From assembly GCF_002050515.1 (NCBI RefSeq), contig NZ_LTAY01000037.1, positions 1 through 64,000 of the forward strand: a stretch of 64,000 bases of DNA, read 5' to 3'. This DNA is from Clostridium thermobutyricum DSM 4928. Lineage in GTDB: Bacteria; Bacillota; Clostridia; Clostridiales; Clostridiaceae. Both the position numbers and the translations under genes were made by a program. This document shows, one piece after another, positions 34,018-41,769 of the stretch. The stretch's first letter is position 1, and each line of letters starts with the position of its first letter. Below the pieces are notes generated by a model. That model was given only the letters and a program-made list of their open reading frames with translations. It had not been told where the DNA came from and ran no database searches.

Positions 34018-34883
34018 ATTCTCTCACCTGCTTTCAGTGATCCAATTGCATTATCAAAAATTGGATCACTTGATAATAATACATTCGATAATCTATTTTT
34101 AAATGCTTTTCTAAATAAATAACTTCCCCCTCCTGTTAAAAGTACATATCCTAAATCTAGATTAAATTTAAGTTGTAGCTCTTTGTATATTGCATTGAAG
34201 TGTCTTTTTAATATTTCTACTATAAAACGTAAATCTTGTTGTTTACCTTTTAAAAATAACCCATTTTTCAACAACTCTTCTCCATCTTCAAGTTTAAAGT
34301 CTGTTATGAATTTATTATTTACTTCTTCAACTATCTCTTCATAGACTGTTAAACTACCGGTAGACACCGTCTTAACATCTTTAATCTTATTATTTATAAA
34401 TAATGCCACATCTGTTGTACGTCCTCCTATATCTACTATAAGCAGTTGTTTTGTCCCTATAACTTCTCTCTGTTCTTTACTTAGATTATAAATTGCACTT
34501 GCACCTTCTGGCATAACTAAGATTTTATCTATCATAATATCTTTAGTCATATTTCCGAAACTTACTGTTTTTACATTATTATTTCTTATAAGTTGCTCAA
34601 ATCCTTGTTTTTTAGCTTTATATTGACTAATTGGTAAGCTAACAACTATATCAAATATATTTGCATCATATTTTGCTAAAGCATAATAAAGCAACTGTAT
34701 TGTTATATCCTTTTCAGCTTTATTATAATCCGTGCTAAATTCACCTTCTTCTACGTAAAACTTATCATAGTCTAAGTAAAACGGTGTACTATTGAACCCT
34801 TCTTTTGTTGTGACTTTACTTAAAAAGCTATCTTTCATACTTGTTTTTACTGCATAATTTCCTAAATCTACTCCTATTCTCAT
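34005..34883 (-). CDS. parM: ParM-like actin-fold ATPase
   Basis: The 292-aa protein has the actin-family phosphate and adenosine motifs: GVDLGNYAVK (4-13), VDIGGRTTD (150-158) and TGGGS (250-254). It overlaps a ribbon-helix-helix gene downstream. This pair is the filament-type plasmid segregation system and implies that the element spends time as a stably inherited circular or low-copy molecule. It is slightly short for ParM (usually about 320 aa), but the core is complete. Confidence 0.85.
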   Translation of the reverse strand: MRIGVDLGNYAVKTSMKDSFLSKVTTKEGFNSTPFYLDYDKFYVEEGEFSTDYNKAEKDITIQLLYYALAKYDANIFDIVVSLPISQYKAKKQGFEQLIRNNNVKTVSFGNMTKDIMIDKILVMPEGASAIYNLSKEQREVIGTKQLLIVDIGGRTTDVALFINNKIKDVKTVSTGSLTVYEEIVEEVNNKFITDFKLEDGEELLKNGLFLKGKQQDLRFIVEILKRHFNAIYKELQLKFNLDLGYVLLTGGGSYLFRKAFKNRLSNVLLSSDPIFDNAIGSLKAGERIWQE

Positions 34884-34974
34884 GTCTTCCTCCTGCTTTC
34901 TGTTTCTTATACTTCTACTATATGCAGTATCTTTCCGAAAGTTTCATACTTTTTACGAAAAAAAGTGTAAAAAA
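34884..34974. promoter_or_regulatory. parM promoter and candidate centromere
   Basis: This 91-bp gap upstream of parM contains short related motifs: AAAGTAT or AAAGATACT-like words, the palindrome CTTTCCGAAAG (34931-34941), and an imperfect inverted repeat around a TTTTTACG core. In ParM/ParR systems the centromere is usually here, as iterons. I cannot define a clean repeat unit, so this is only a position-based candidate. Confidence 0.35.
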
Positions 34975-35002
34975 ATAAGTCTATCTCATTTGATAGACTT
35001 AT
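34975..35002 (-). terminator. Terminator between the RHH gene and parM
   Basis: A perfect 11-bp stem ATAAGTCTATC/GATAGACTTAT has a 6-nt loop and is followed by TTTTTTTAC on the minus strand. It separates the 60-aa gene (ending at 34986, inside the stem) from parM, so parM has its own promoter. Confidence 0.85.
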
Positions 35003-35168
35003 CACCGTTATTTCTTATATAATCTTCGTATAGCAATTGTAGTAAATATTTATCTTTTCCAATTATTCTGCCCTTTTCTTCTAAATATTTATATAAATCT
35101 AAATGCAATTGATCTTCCTTCTTGAACCTTAATTCTAAAGTGTTATATAAATCTTTTTTGCTAACCAT
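34986..35168 (-). CDS. Small ribbon-helix-helix-like protein, 60 aa
   Basis: The protein (MVSKKDLYNTLELRFKKEDQ, then LHLDLYKYLEEKGRIIGKDK) resembles plasmid CopG/RHH-type proteins with one strand and two helices. It is the first gene after the recombinase block and has its own terminator. It could be a copy-control or excision regulator. There is a good ribosome binding site (GGAGGAGT). Confidence 0.5.
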   Translation of the reverse strand: MVSKKDLYNTLELRFKKEDQLHLDLYKYLEEKGRIIGKDKYLLQLLYEDYIRNNGDKSIK

Positions 35169-35249
35169 AAACTACTCCTCCTATCATATGTATAATTTTA
35201 CCATGAAAAGTAAATAATTACTAATAAATTAATATTCGGAGGATTATAT

Positions 35250-35354
35250 ATGGAATTTTTCTTATTAGGAATTTTTATCGGTGTAATTTTAGGACTTATA
35301 TTAGGCCTTATTCTTTATTATTTAGCTCAATTCATAATAAATAAAATATTATAA
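35250..35354 (+). CDS. 34-aa single-TM peptide
   Basis: An ATG frame with a strong ribosome binding site (CGGAGGA, 7 nt upstream) encodes MEFFLLGIFIGVILGLILG followed by LILYYLAQFI and a short basic end. The glycine spacing (G-x3-G and G-x-x-x-G repeats) favours helix packing in a membrane. It points against the local genes, towards the structured region at 35375-35802. It may be a type I toxin-like or regulatory membrane peptide. It is a minimal gene, so caution is needed. Confidence 0.5.
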   Translation: MEFFLLGIFIGVILGLILGLILYYLAQFIINKIL

Positions 35355-35374
35355 TTAATTATTTGTTTTTACTT

Positions 35375-35802
35375 GACTTTAAGTGCCGAAGGCTTATATT
35401 GAACTGGCACGTGGAAACATTGCGAGGATATAGTTTGCCCTAAGAATTTAGTCTTAGGACTCTATCTGAACTGTATACGTATTGTATCGCTCGTTAATAC
35501 TCTATTTGTATTCAAGCCTTTACTATATTGCAAAATGTTACCCTACAATATATTTTCTCCTGTTGACTTGAATCCCCCACTCTCGCGGCATTTCCCTGCA
35601 ACCCAGCTAATTTATTTGTCGATCAGCTGTACTCGACTAAGGATATTATTTTATAAATAGAGTAATTAAATAATACCCCATGAACTTTTTGCATTGGCTT
35701 CATGTAACCACTATATTATTTTAAGTTGCATAGTGCATAACAACTCAACTTACACACTAAAAAAGGGTGCAAGAAATAAACCCTTGCAACCTTCTCTTTT
35801 TT
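35375..35802. ncRNA. Large structured non-coding region, strand uncertain
   Basis: A block of about 430 bp without open frames is much richer in G+C than the rest of the element and contains many complementary arms. GTGCC/GGCAC around a GCC-gaa-GGC hairpin lies at 35391-35420. CCTAAGA/TCTTAGG lies near 35440-35462. ATTCAAG and CTTGAAT (near 35508 and 35563) enclose ATATTG/CAATAT. GTCGA and TCGAC lie near 35620-35638. A plus-strand promoter-like pair, TTGACT and TATATT (16-bp spacing), begins it and a bidirectional terminator ends it. Phage-borne giant RNAs such as ROOL or GOLLD are possible relatives, but I cannot match a consensus. Confidence 0.5.
35763..35802 (+). terminator. Bidirectional terminator at the end of the structured region
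   Basis: AAGGGTGCAAG (35763-35773) pairs with CTTGCAACCTT (35783-35793), one mismatch, with A residues before and TCTTTTTT after. It can stop transcripts of the structured region on the plus strand and integrase read-through on the minus strand. Confidence 0.75.
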
Positions 35803-35878
35803 GAAATATAATAAACTTAAGGTGTTTTATATCTCTAAGAGAGGTATACAAAGAATTATTAATCAATATTTAGTTTTA

Positions 35879-35907
35879 AAGAGGCTATTGCAGTAGCTTC
35901 TTTTTTG
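35879..35907. terminator. Terminator between the integrase stop and the RNA region
   Basis: AAGAGGCTA (35879-35887) pairs with TAGCTTCTT (35894-35902), one G-U pair, followed by TTTTT on the plus strand and preceded by TTTTAAA. It lies directly behind the integrase gene and probably works in both directions. Confidence 0.65.
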
Positions 35908-35914
35908 TTTATTT

Positions 35915-36919
35915 TTAATTCATGTTTTCTAATGGACTATACTTTCTATATTTCCTTCTAATGTCTTCTGTAGTAAGATCTAAATATGCCTTCTCTGTTA
36001 CAGTAACTGAACTATGCCCTAGAATTTTTGAAAGCATAAAAATATCTCCTCCATTTAATAAAAATCTTCTGCCAAAATTATTTCTAAGTGTATGAGGTGT
36101 TATTTTTTTCTTTATTCTTGCTCTCTTCAAATAAATTCTAAAATTCCTTTCAAAATTAGATGCTGTTAACATCCTATTTGTTCTCTGAGTTGGAAAAATT
36201 AAATCATTTTCTTGTATAGCATCTTTATATCTAATCCATCGTCCTAATAATTCCTTCATTTTTTGACTAAAGAATACATATCTATCTTTTTTTCCTTTTG
36301 TAACTTCGGCACTTAAAAATATTGTTTTATTTATTAAGTCAATATTCTCTATCTCTAAACTTAAACATTCACCCAATCTCATACCTGTATCAAATATTAA
36401 TTGAATAATTACATAATCTCTATACTCATGGAAATTTGTTATATCTAACGATTTTACAAGTTTTTTATACTCATCATCAGTTAATTGCTCTTTTATAACT
36501 CTTTTAGTTTTTATATGTTTAACTTTTTTAACATCGTTATATTTTATAAAATCATTATCATATAAGAAATTAAAAAACACTTTTATATTCCTAAGATAAT
36601 TATTTAATGTTGCTGCTGAAATCTCATCTCCCAAATCCCTTCTATTATTTTGATAAGTAGTTTCTATACTTTTTTCATCTGCAACATATGAATACTTACC
36701 TCTACTTTTTGTAAATTCAATGTATTCTTCAACTATTTCTTTATTTACTTTTTGAATATCAAGTATTTCCTTTTCTTCCTCTAAGTACTTTGCAAATAAA
36801 GTTAATGTCTGATAGTAACTCTTAATTGTTTTTGTTGATAATTCCTTATATTTGCAAAAATCAATAAAATTCTGAATATAATATACAATGTCTTTATTTT
36901 TTTTTATAATTTTAGGCAC
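35915..36919 (-). CDS. int: Tyrosine recombinase (site-specific integrase)
   Basis: The 334-aa protein has an N-terminal SAM-like core-binding domain (about 10-125) and a C-terminal catalytic domain with R181 (GMRLGE), a Lys near 208-210 (TKGKK), H276 and R279 (HTLRN), H302 (GHSS) and nucleophile Y312 (EKAYLDL). It lies next to attR and is the enzyme expected to join the element to the spo0A 3' end. The start is GTG 36919 with AGGAGG 7 nt upstream. That ribosome site is the right arm of a hairpin followed by a T run. A possible own promoter and the spo0A transcript both run into it. Confidence 0.95.
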   Translation of the reverse strand: MPKIIKKNKDIVYYIQNFIDFCKYKELSTKTIKSYYQTLTLFAKYLEEEKEILDIQKVNKEIVEEYIEFTKSRGKYSYVADEKSIETTYQNNRRDLGDEISAATLNNYLRNIKVFFNFLYDNDFIKYNDVKKVKHIKTKRVIKEQLTDDEYKKLVKSLDITNFHEYRDYVIIQLIFDTGMRLGECLSLEIENIDLINKTIFLSAEVTKGKKDRYVFFSQKMKELLGRWIRYKDAIQENDLIFPTQRTNRMLTASNFERNFRIYLKRARIKKKITPHTLRNNFGRRFLLNGGDIFMLSKILGHSSVTVTEKAYLDLTTEDIRRKYRKYSPLENMN

Positions 36920-36977
36920 AAAAAAACCTCCTATCCTTTAAATTATGAACCTAAAAAGATAGAAGGTATTTCAAATT
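36920..36977 (-). promoter_or_regulatory. Terminator/attenuator overlapping the integrase ribosome site
   Basis: On the minus strand ACCTTCTATC (36968-36977) can pair with GATAGGAGGT (36926-36935), one G-U pair, around a loop of about 32 nt. Seven T follow, directly before the GTG start. The right arm contains the integrase AGGAGG. The hairpin would therefore both terminate spo0A read-through and hide the ribosome site if transcription goes on. It replaces the native spo0A terminator that insertion moved away. Confidence 0.7.
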
Positions 36978-36991
36978 TACATATTATTAAA

Positions 36992-37069
36992 TTTATTGGT
37001 TTAAACACTCTATTTCTATCGCTATTTTTGTAGTGTTTATTGGTATAGCTTTTCAAAAGAATCAGTCAA
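36992..37069 (-). promoter_or_regulatory. Integrase promoter and candidate arm-type sites
   Basis: TTGACT (37064-37069) and TATACC (37042-37047) are spaced 16 bp and point at the integrase gene. TTTATTGGT occurs twice in direct orientation at 36992-37000 and 37036-37044, close to attR, as arm-binding sites of tyrosine integrases often do. An inverted pair AAACACT/AGTGTTT lies between them. These are inferred from pattern only. Confidence 0.45.
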
Positions 37070-37078
37070 CCAAGCCGT

Positions 37079-37903
37079 TTATGAAACTTTATTTTTAAGT
37101 CTTAATTTATCAGCAATAATTGCTATAAATTCTGAGTTTGTTGGCTTACCTTTATCATTATGAATTGTGTATCCAAATAGTTTATTTATTGCATCTACTT
37201 GTCCTCTTCCCCAAGCAACTTCTATAGCATGTCTTATAGCTCTTTCTACTCTACTTGCAGTAGTGTTATATTTTTTTGCTATTGATGGGTAAAGCTCTTT
37301 TGTAACTGCTGATAATAATTCCATGTCATTTACTACCATTGTTATTGCTTCTCTTAAATACATATAACCTTTAATATGTGCTGGAACTCCAATTTCATGT
37401 ATTATACTAGTTATTTCTGTTTCTAAATCCATAGGTTCATCATTTAATCTTGAAACAGAAACCATATCATTATTTTGTAAAGTTGAAGATGCTCTTTGTG
37501 TATTTTCAACTTTTGAAGAATTAAACATTTCTCTTATTCTTTTTGTAAATATATCCATATCAAAAGGTTTAACTACATAATAGTCTGCTCCTAATGTAAT
37601 AGCTTTTTGAGTAATCTTATCTTGACCTACTGCTGATAGAACTATAACTCTTGGCATATCTTCTGGATTAATATTTAAACTAGATAATTTTTCTAATACT
37701 CCAAGACCGTCTAAATGAGGCATTATAATATCTAACACAACAAGATTTGGTTTTTTAGCTTCTATAAGCTCTAATGCTTCAACTCCGTCTTTTGCTATTC
37801 CAGTTACTACAATATCTTTTTGATTTAATAAATAATCTTTTAATATACTACAAAATTCTTTGTTATCATCTGCGATTACTACAGAAATTTTTGAATCCTC
37901 CAT
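37079..37903 (-). CDS. spo0A: Sporulation master regulator Spo0A
   Basis: The 274-aa response regulator has a receiver domain with acidic D12/D13, phospho-acceptor D58 (VVLDIIMP), S90 and K112 (VVKPFD), and a C-terminal helix-turn-helix (about 205-245; [18 protein letters not shown]). Phosphorylated Spo0A starts sporulation and, in C. perfringens, sporulation-linked toxin genes. The last 38 or so codons lie in the repeat shared with 376-488. The final serine codon and stop are supplied by the element, so the protein is complete and unchanged. A sigma-H-like promoter lies upstream. Confidence 0.97.
   Translation of the reverse strand: MEDSKISVVIADDNKEFCSILKDYLLNQKDIVVTGIAKDGVEALELIEAKKPNLVVLDIIMPHLDGLGVLEKLSSLNINPEDMPRVIVLSAVGQDKITQKAITLGADYYVVKPFDMDIFTKRIREMFNSSKVENTQRASSTLQNNDMVSVSRLNDEPMDLETEITSIIHEIGVPAHIKGYMYLREAITMVVNDMELLSAVTKELYPSIAKKYNTTASRVERAIRHAIEVAWGRGQVDAINKLFGYTIHNDKGKPTNSEFIAIIADKLRLKNKVS
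37085..37197. repeat. attR: right 113-bp direct repeat inside spo0A
   Basis: This is the same 113 bp as 376-488, forming the last part of the working spo0A gene. The element begins at its left edge. It encodes Spo0A residues from about D235 to V273. Confidence 0.93.
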
Positions 37904-37976
37904 TTTTATCCCCCTTTATTTATCCTGGAATTTATTTCATCCAATAATCTAAAAAATCTTAATCTCTATTTAAACT

Positions 37977-38003
37977 ATTCGACATTTATTATTTTTTTCC
38001 TTC
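37977..38003 (-). promoter_or_regulatory. Sigma-H-type spo0A promoter with overlapping 0A box
   Basis: On the minus strand GAAGGAAAA (37995-38003) and GTCGAAT (37977-37983) match the sigma-H -35 (RNAGGAWWW) and -10 (RNNGAAT) consensus with 11-bp spacing. TGTCGAA (37978-37984) is a Spo0A box that overlaps the -10 element. The start codon is about 75 bp downstream. This suggests sigma-H-driven, Spo0A-modulated expression, as in other endospore formers. Confidence 0.7.
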
Positions 38004-38206
38004 TTTATACAAGATTTTAATTTTTTATCATATAAAATTTATTTTCAGCTCTAATTTTTAGTGCTATTTCTTTTAAATAAATTCCACTTTTTGTAAATTA
38101 TACCTTATTTTTTAGTTTTAGTCTATACTTTTTAATATTATTTTATTTATTTTTTCATTTTTCTATGTTCATTTACTTTATAATATTTCTTTCCTTAAAA
38201 TAAAAA

Positions 38207-38247
38207 AATTTAGTAGTAGCTTAGACATTATAAGCTACTACTAAATT
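38207..38247 (-). terminator. spoIVB terminator
   Basis: A perfect 17-bp stem (38207-38223 with 38231-38247) is followed by a T run on the minus strand, directly behind the spoIVB stop codon. Confidence 0.92.
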
Positions 38248-39435
38248 TTATCCTATTATTCCTGCATCTTTTAGCATCCAATCTATATAAATTCCATATC
38301 CTGTATCAGGTTTATTTATAAGAACATGTGTTACTGCCCCAATTAATTTTCCATCTTGTATAATTGGGCTTCCACTCATTCCTTGAATTATTCCACCTGT
38401 TTGCTTTAAAAGTTCCTCATCAGTAACTTTTATTATCATACTCTTAGGCCCTGGAGTATCTTGATCTAATTTTTTCATAATTTCAATTTCATATTCTTTT
38501 GGCTCATTTCCAGATATTGTAGTTATTATTTTAGCTTTCCCAACTTTAACTTCTTCTCTGAATCCTACTTTCATAGGTTTTGATATATTTTCTTTATCTT
38601 TCATCTTTCCATTTCCAAATATACCACATTCTGTATTCTTTTCTATTTCTCCAACTGGTTTATCTTCATCCATAAAAATCCCTTTTAATTCACCTGGATT
38701 TCCTTTTTCACCTTTTCTAAGACTTATAATTGATGCTTCATATAAATCTCCTTTTCTACTTCTAAATATCTCATTTGTGTCACCATCAGTAATAGGATGA
38801 CCTAAAGCTCCAAACTTATTAGTTTTTTTATCATAAAATGTCATTGTTCCTACTCCCGCAGCAGAATCTCTTACCCATAATCCAATTTTATATTTATCTC
38901 CTTCTTTTATACCCTTAATTTCTTTCTCTAAAACTTCTCCTTTTCTATCTATAGTAAGCTTTACTTTGTCAGAATTTGATTTTTCTATTTCTCTACCTAC
39001 TTCTTTAGAAGTTAATACAGTATTACCATTTACTTTCATAATAAAATCCCCAACTATTATTCCACCATTCTTTGCTGGACTACCTGACTTTTCTCCATTT
39101 ATAATAACATCTGAAAAGCCAACTACTAAAACTCCACTTGAGGAAAGTCTGACACCTATACTATCTCCTCCTGGATAAACTTCTAAATCTTTTATTTTAT
39201 GTACTTCAACTTTTTTTAATGAGAAAAGTCCCATAAACTCTATGTTTATATTTTTCCCATCATATTTAACAGTGTTTAAAGGATTATTTTGCTTAAATAC
39301 TGATATGCTTTGAACATTTTCTTTACTTGTATAAATTTCATTTGGAATATCTTTTAATGTAAAAACACTTGCTAATACCATTACAAACAAAATAGCAAAA
39401 ACTAAACCTATACTTCTAACTATTCTTTTTTTCAT
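38248..39435 (-). CDS. spoIVB: SpoIVB sporulation serine peptidase
   Basis: The 395-aa protein has an N-terminal signal/TM segment (about 10-26), a PDZ domain (about 95-175; GSPAKNGGIIVGDFIMKVNG) and an S55 peptidase domain with His in GALGHPITD (about 213) and the serine of GMSGSP (352-357). Secreted from the forespore into the intermembrane space, it cleaves SpoIVFA to trigger sigma-K processing in Bacillus. It lies between recN and spo0A as in other clostridia, with its own terminator. Confidence 0.95.
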   Translation of the reverse strand: MKKRIVRSIGLVFAILFVMVLASVFTLKDIPNEIYTSKENVQSISVFKQNNPLNTVKYDGKNINIEFMGLFSLKKVEVHKIKDLEVYPGGDSIGVRLSSSGVLVVGFSDVIINGEKSGSPAKNGGIIVGDFIMKVNGNTVLTSKEVGREIEKSNSDKVKLTIDRKGEVLEKEIKGIKEGDKYKIGLWVRDSAAGVGTMTFYDKKTNKFGALGHPITDGDTNEIFRSRKGDLYEASIISLRKGEKGNPGELKGIFMDEDKPVGEIEKNTECGIFGNGKMKDKENISKPMKVGFREEVKVGKAKIITTISGNEPKEYEIEIMKKLDQDTPGPKSMIIKVTDEELLKQTGGIIQGMSGSPIIQDGKLIGAVTHVLINKPDTGYGIYIDWMLKDAGIIG

Positions 39436-39533
39436 ATCTTAATCCTCCTTTGCTTTTACTATTAGTTTGTACATAGACATGCCTTTTATTCTATGATAAC
39501 TCTGTATTTTAACCCAAATTTTTTCATAAAAAA

Positions 39534-39564
39534 AAATAAAATCATGGTTCACATGATTTTATTT
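39534..39564 (-). terminator. recN terminator
   Basis: A perfect 13-bp stem AAATAAAATCATG/CATGATTTTATTT has a 5-nt loop and a T run on the minus strand. It lies 28 bp behind the recN stop. Confidence 0.88.
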
Positions 39565-39591
39565 TATCCCATTATCTATTCTTTATGTATT

Positions 39592-41283
39592 TTATAAAGA
39601 TTTTATTTCCTCTTTTTTCAAATTTGCATTTTTAAGCATTTCTTTTACATTTTCTATTGTAGTATTAGTTACATTATCTCCTCCAAGCATACTAGCTACT
39701 TGGCTGATTTTTTCTTCTTCATTTAAAATTTTTATTTTAGTATAAGTTTTTCCATTTATAACTTCTTTAGACACAAAATAATGCTTGTCTGAAAGAATAG
39801 CTATTTGAGGTAAATGAGTTATACAAAGAACTTGGTGATTTTTTGATACTTGATACATCTTTTCTCCAACTCTCTGACCAACTTGACCGCTTATACCTGT
39901 ATCAATTTCATCAAATATTAAAGTCGGTATATCATCTTTATCTGCAAATACACATTTTAAAGCTAACATTATTCTAGAAAGCTCTCCACCTGAAAGAACT
40001 TTTTCAAGAGATTTAACTGGTTCTCCTGGATTAGTAGATATAGCAAAAGTTATATCATCAAAACCTCTTTCATTATGTCTTTCTAATTTTTCTATTTGAA
40101 TTTCCATTGTTGATTTATCAAGTCCTACATAAGACAATTCATTTAATATTTTTTCTTCTAAAATATCTTTTTTCTCTACTCTTATTTTATGTAATTTCTC
40201 ACCAACTATTTTCATTTTTTCTAAAATTTCTTTTTCTTTTATTTCTAATTCTTTTATTATTTCCTCTGCATTAGATAGTTCTTCAAATCTATTTTTTAGA
40301 TTTTCATAATTTTCTAATACACTTTCTACACTTCCACCATATTTCTTTTTATAACTATTTATTGTATATAGTCTTTCATTTATTTTGGCAAGTTCTTCTT
40401 CATCATATTGAATATTATCTGCTCCATCTCTTAATTCACGAGTAATTTCTTCTAAATTATAATATGCTTCTTCAACTATATCCTTTTTTTCTTTTATCCA
40501 AGACACATATTCTTCAATTGAACTTAATTCAGTAATTACTTTTGATAATCCTTCTAAGGCTGATGACGAATCTCCACCACTTAATATATTATAACTTATT
40601 GTTAAACTATTATTTATTTTTTCTGCATTTGAAAGTGAATTAAATTGCTCTTTAAGTTCTTCTTCTTCACCTAATCTAAGTTTACCTTTTTCTATATCTT
40701 CAAGTTGAAATTTTATATAATCAATTAATTTTTCGCCTTCTAAATTTCCTCTTAAGTCTACGATTTTGGCTCTAATTGAATATAATTCATCTCTTAAACT
40801 TGAAAATTCATTTAAATCTTTTTCTATAATTTCTCCGATAAAATTATCCAAATAAATTCCATGAGATTCTTTTTGAAGTAAATTTTGATTTTGATGTTGC
40901 CCATGTATGTCTAATATTTTTTCACGTATCTTTTTTAATTGACTTACTATTAAGCTTTTACCATTTACTTTTATTAAGCTTTTTCCTGTTAATAAAGTTT
41001 CTCTTCTAATTATTAATACATCTTCGTATTCTATCTCTAAATCATTTAAGGCTTCTTTTATATTATTATTATTTATTTCAAATACAGCTTCTACTGATGT
41101 TTTATTTTCACCAGTTCTTATTAAATCTTTTGAAAATTTTCCTCCTAATACATAATCGATAGCATCTATTAGTATTGATTTTCCAGCACCTGTTTCTCCT
41201 GAAAGTATATTAAATCCTTCTCCAAGATCAAATGATATGCTTTCTATAAGAGCAAAATTCTTTATTGTTAACTGAATAAGCAT
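39592..41283 (-). CDS. recN: DNA repair protein RecN
   Basis: The 563-aa SMC-like protein has Walker A GETGAGKS (29-36), a long central coiled coil (about 150-380), a signature LSGGELSR and Walker B LIFDEIDTGISG in the C-terminal third. It acts early in double-strand break repair. It lies 12 bp downstream of argR, a pairing conserved in Firmicutes. The length is normal for the family. Confidence 0.97.
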   Translation of the reverse strand: MLIQLTIKNFALIESISFDLGEGFNILSGETGAGKSILIDAIDYVLGGKFSKDLIRTGENKTSVEAVFEINNNNIKEALNDLEIEYEDVLIIRRETLLTGKSLIKVNGKSLIVSQLKKIREKILDIHGQHQNQNLLQKESHGIYLDNFIGEIIEKDLNEFSSLRDELYSIRAKIVDLRGNLEGEKLIDYIKFQLEDIEKGKLRLGEEEELKEQFNSLSNAEKINNSLTISYNILSGGDSSSALEGLSKVITELSSIEEYVSWIKEKKDIVEEAYYNLEEITRELRDGADNIQYDEEELAKINERLYTINSYKKKYGGSVESVLENYENLKNRFEELSNAEEIIKELEIKEKEILEKMKIVGEKLHKIRVEKKDILEEKILNELSYVGLDKSTMEIQIEKLERHNERGFDDITFAISTNPGEPVKSLEKVLSGGELSRIMLALKCVFADKDDIPTLIFDEIDTGISGQVGQRVGEKMYQVSKNHQVLCITHLPQIAILSDKHYFVSKEVINGKTYTKIKILNEEEKISQVASMLGGDNVTNTTIENVKEMLKNANLKKEEIKSL

Positions 41284-41295
41284 TATAAACCCTCA

Positions 41296-41748
41296 CTACA
41301 TATCAATTCTTTCTTTTATACTTTTTACTATAATCTCAGCACTTTCAATAGTTCTAACTAATATAAATATTGTATTGTCTCCTGCTACTGTACCAGCTAT
41401 ATTTTCAAATTCTAAATTATCTATAGCTTCTGCTGCTGCCGATGCTCCACCTGTAAAAGTTTTTACAACAACCATTTTATCTACATTTTCTACACTTACA
41501 ACTGCATTTGTTAAAATATTTGCTAACTTATCTGCTAATCTACTTGAATCTGTTTTAGGAACTGCATATTTATATCTTCCATTTGAAGATTGCATTTTTA
41601 TAAGTCTTAAATTTTTTATATCTCTTGATACTGTCGCTTGAGTTACATCAAATCCTGAATTTCTTAAAGCTTCTGCTAAATCCTCTTGTGTTTCTATATC
41701 TTTTTCAGTTATTATCTCTAAAATTTTATCATGTCTTCTTGATTTCAA
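41296..41748 (-). CDS. argR: Arginine repressor ArgR
   Basis: The 150-aa protein has an N-terminal winged helix ([39 protein letters not shown]) and a C-terminal arginine-binding trimerisation domain ([15 protein letters not shown]). It regulates arginine metabolism genes. It lies between nadK and recN, the common clostridial order, with close spacing on both sides. Confidence 0.96.
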   Translation of the reverse strand: MKSRRHDKILEIITEKDIETQEDLAEALRNSGFDVTQATVSRDIKNLRLIKMQSSNGRYKYAVPKTDSSRLADKLANILTNAVVSVENVDKMVVVKTFTGGASAAAEAIDNLEFENIAGTVAGDNTIFILVRTIESAEIIVKSIKERIDM

Positions 41749-41769
41749 ATCTAATCACCATCTCATTCT

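Larger units (their letters stand above)
376..37197. mobile_element. Integrated phage-plasmid-like element in the spo0A 3' end
   Basis: The element is bounded by 113-bp direct repeats of the spo0A 3' end and is about 36.7 kb long. It carries a tyrosine recombinase, a ParM/ParR-like pair, a pilin-like protein with a HerA/VirD4-like ATPase, XRE regulators, a ParB-like protein, a divergent RNA polymerase, a helicase, and HK97-type terminase, portal, protease, capsid and tail genes as far as the distal tail protein. Tail-tip, receptor-binding and lysis genes, a relaxase and a recognisable conventional phage replication module are not visible. Nearly all genes point away from spo0A on the minus strand. 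It could be a defective prophage, an integrating phage-plasmid, or a satellite that needs a helper. Confidence 0.92.

Noticed and set aside
35375-35802. A tRNA or tmRNA in the GC-rich island
   Set aside because: A TPsiC-like GATTCAAGTC word was seen on the minus strand, but no acceptor stem, anticodon arm or tmRNA tag frame fits around it.
35375-35802. A group I or group II intron
   Set aside because: No intron core motifs, domain V or intron endonuclease frame are visible in or near the island.
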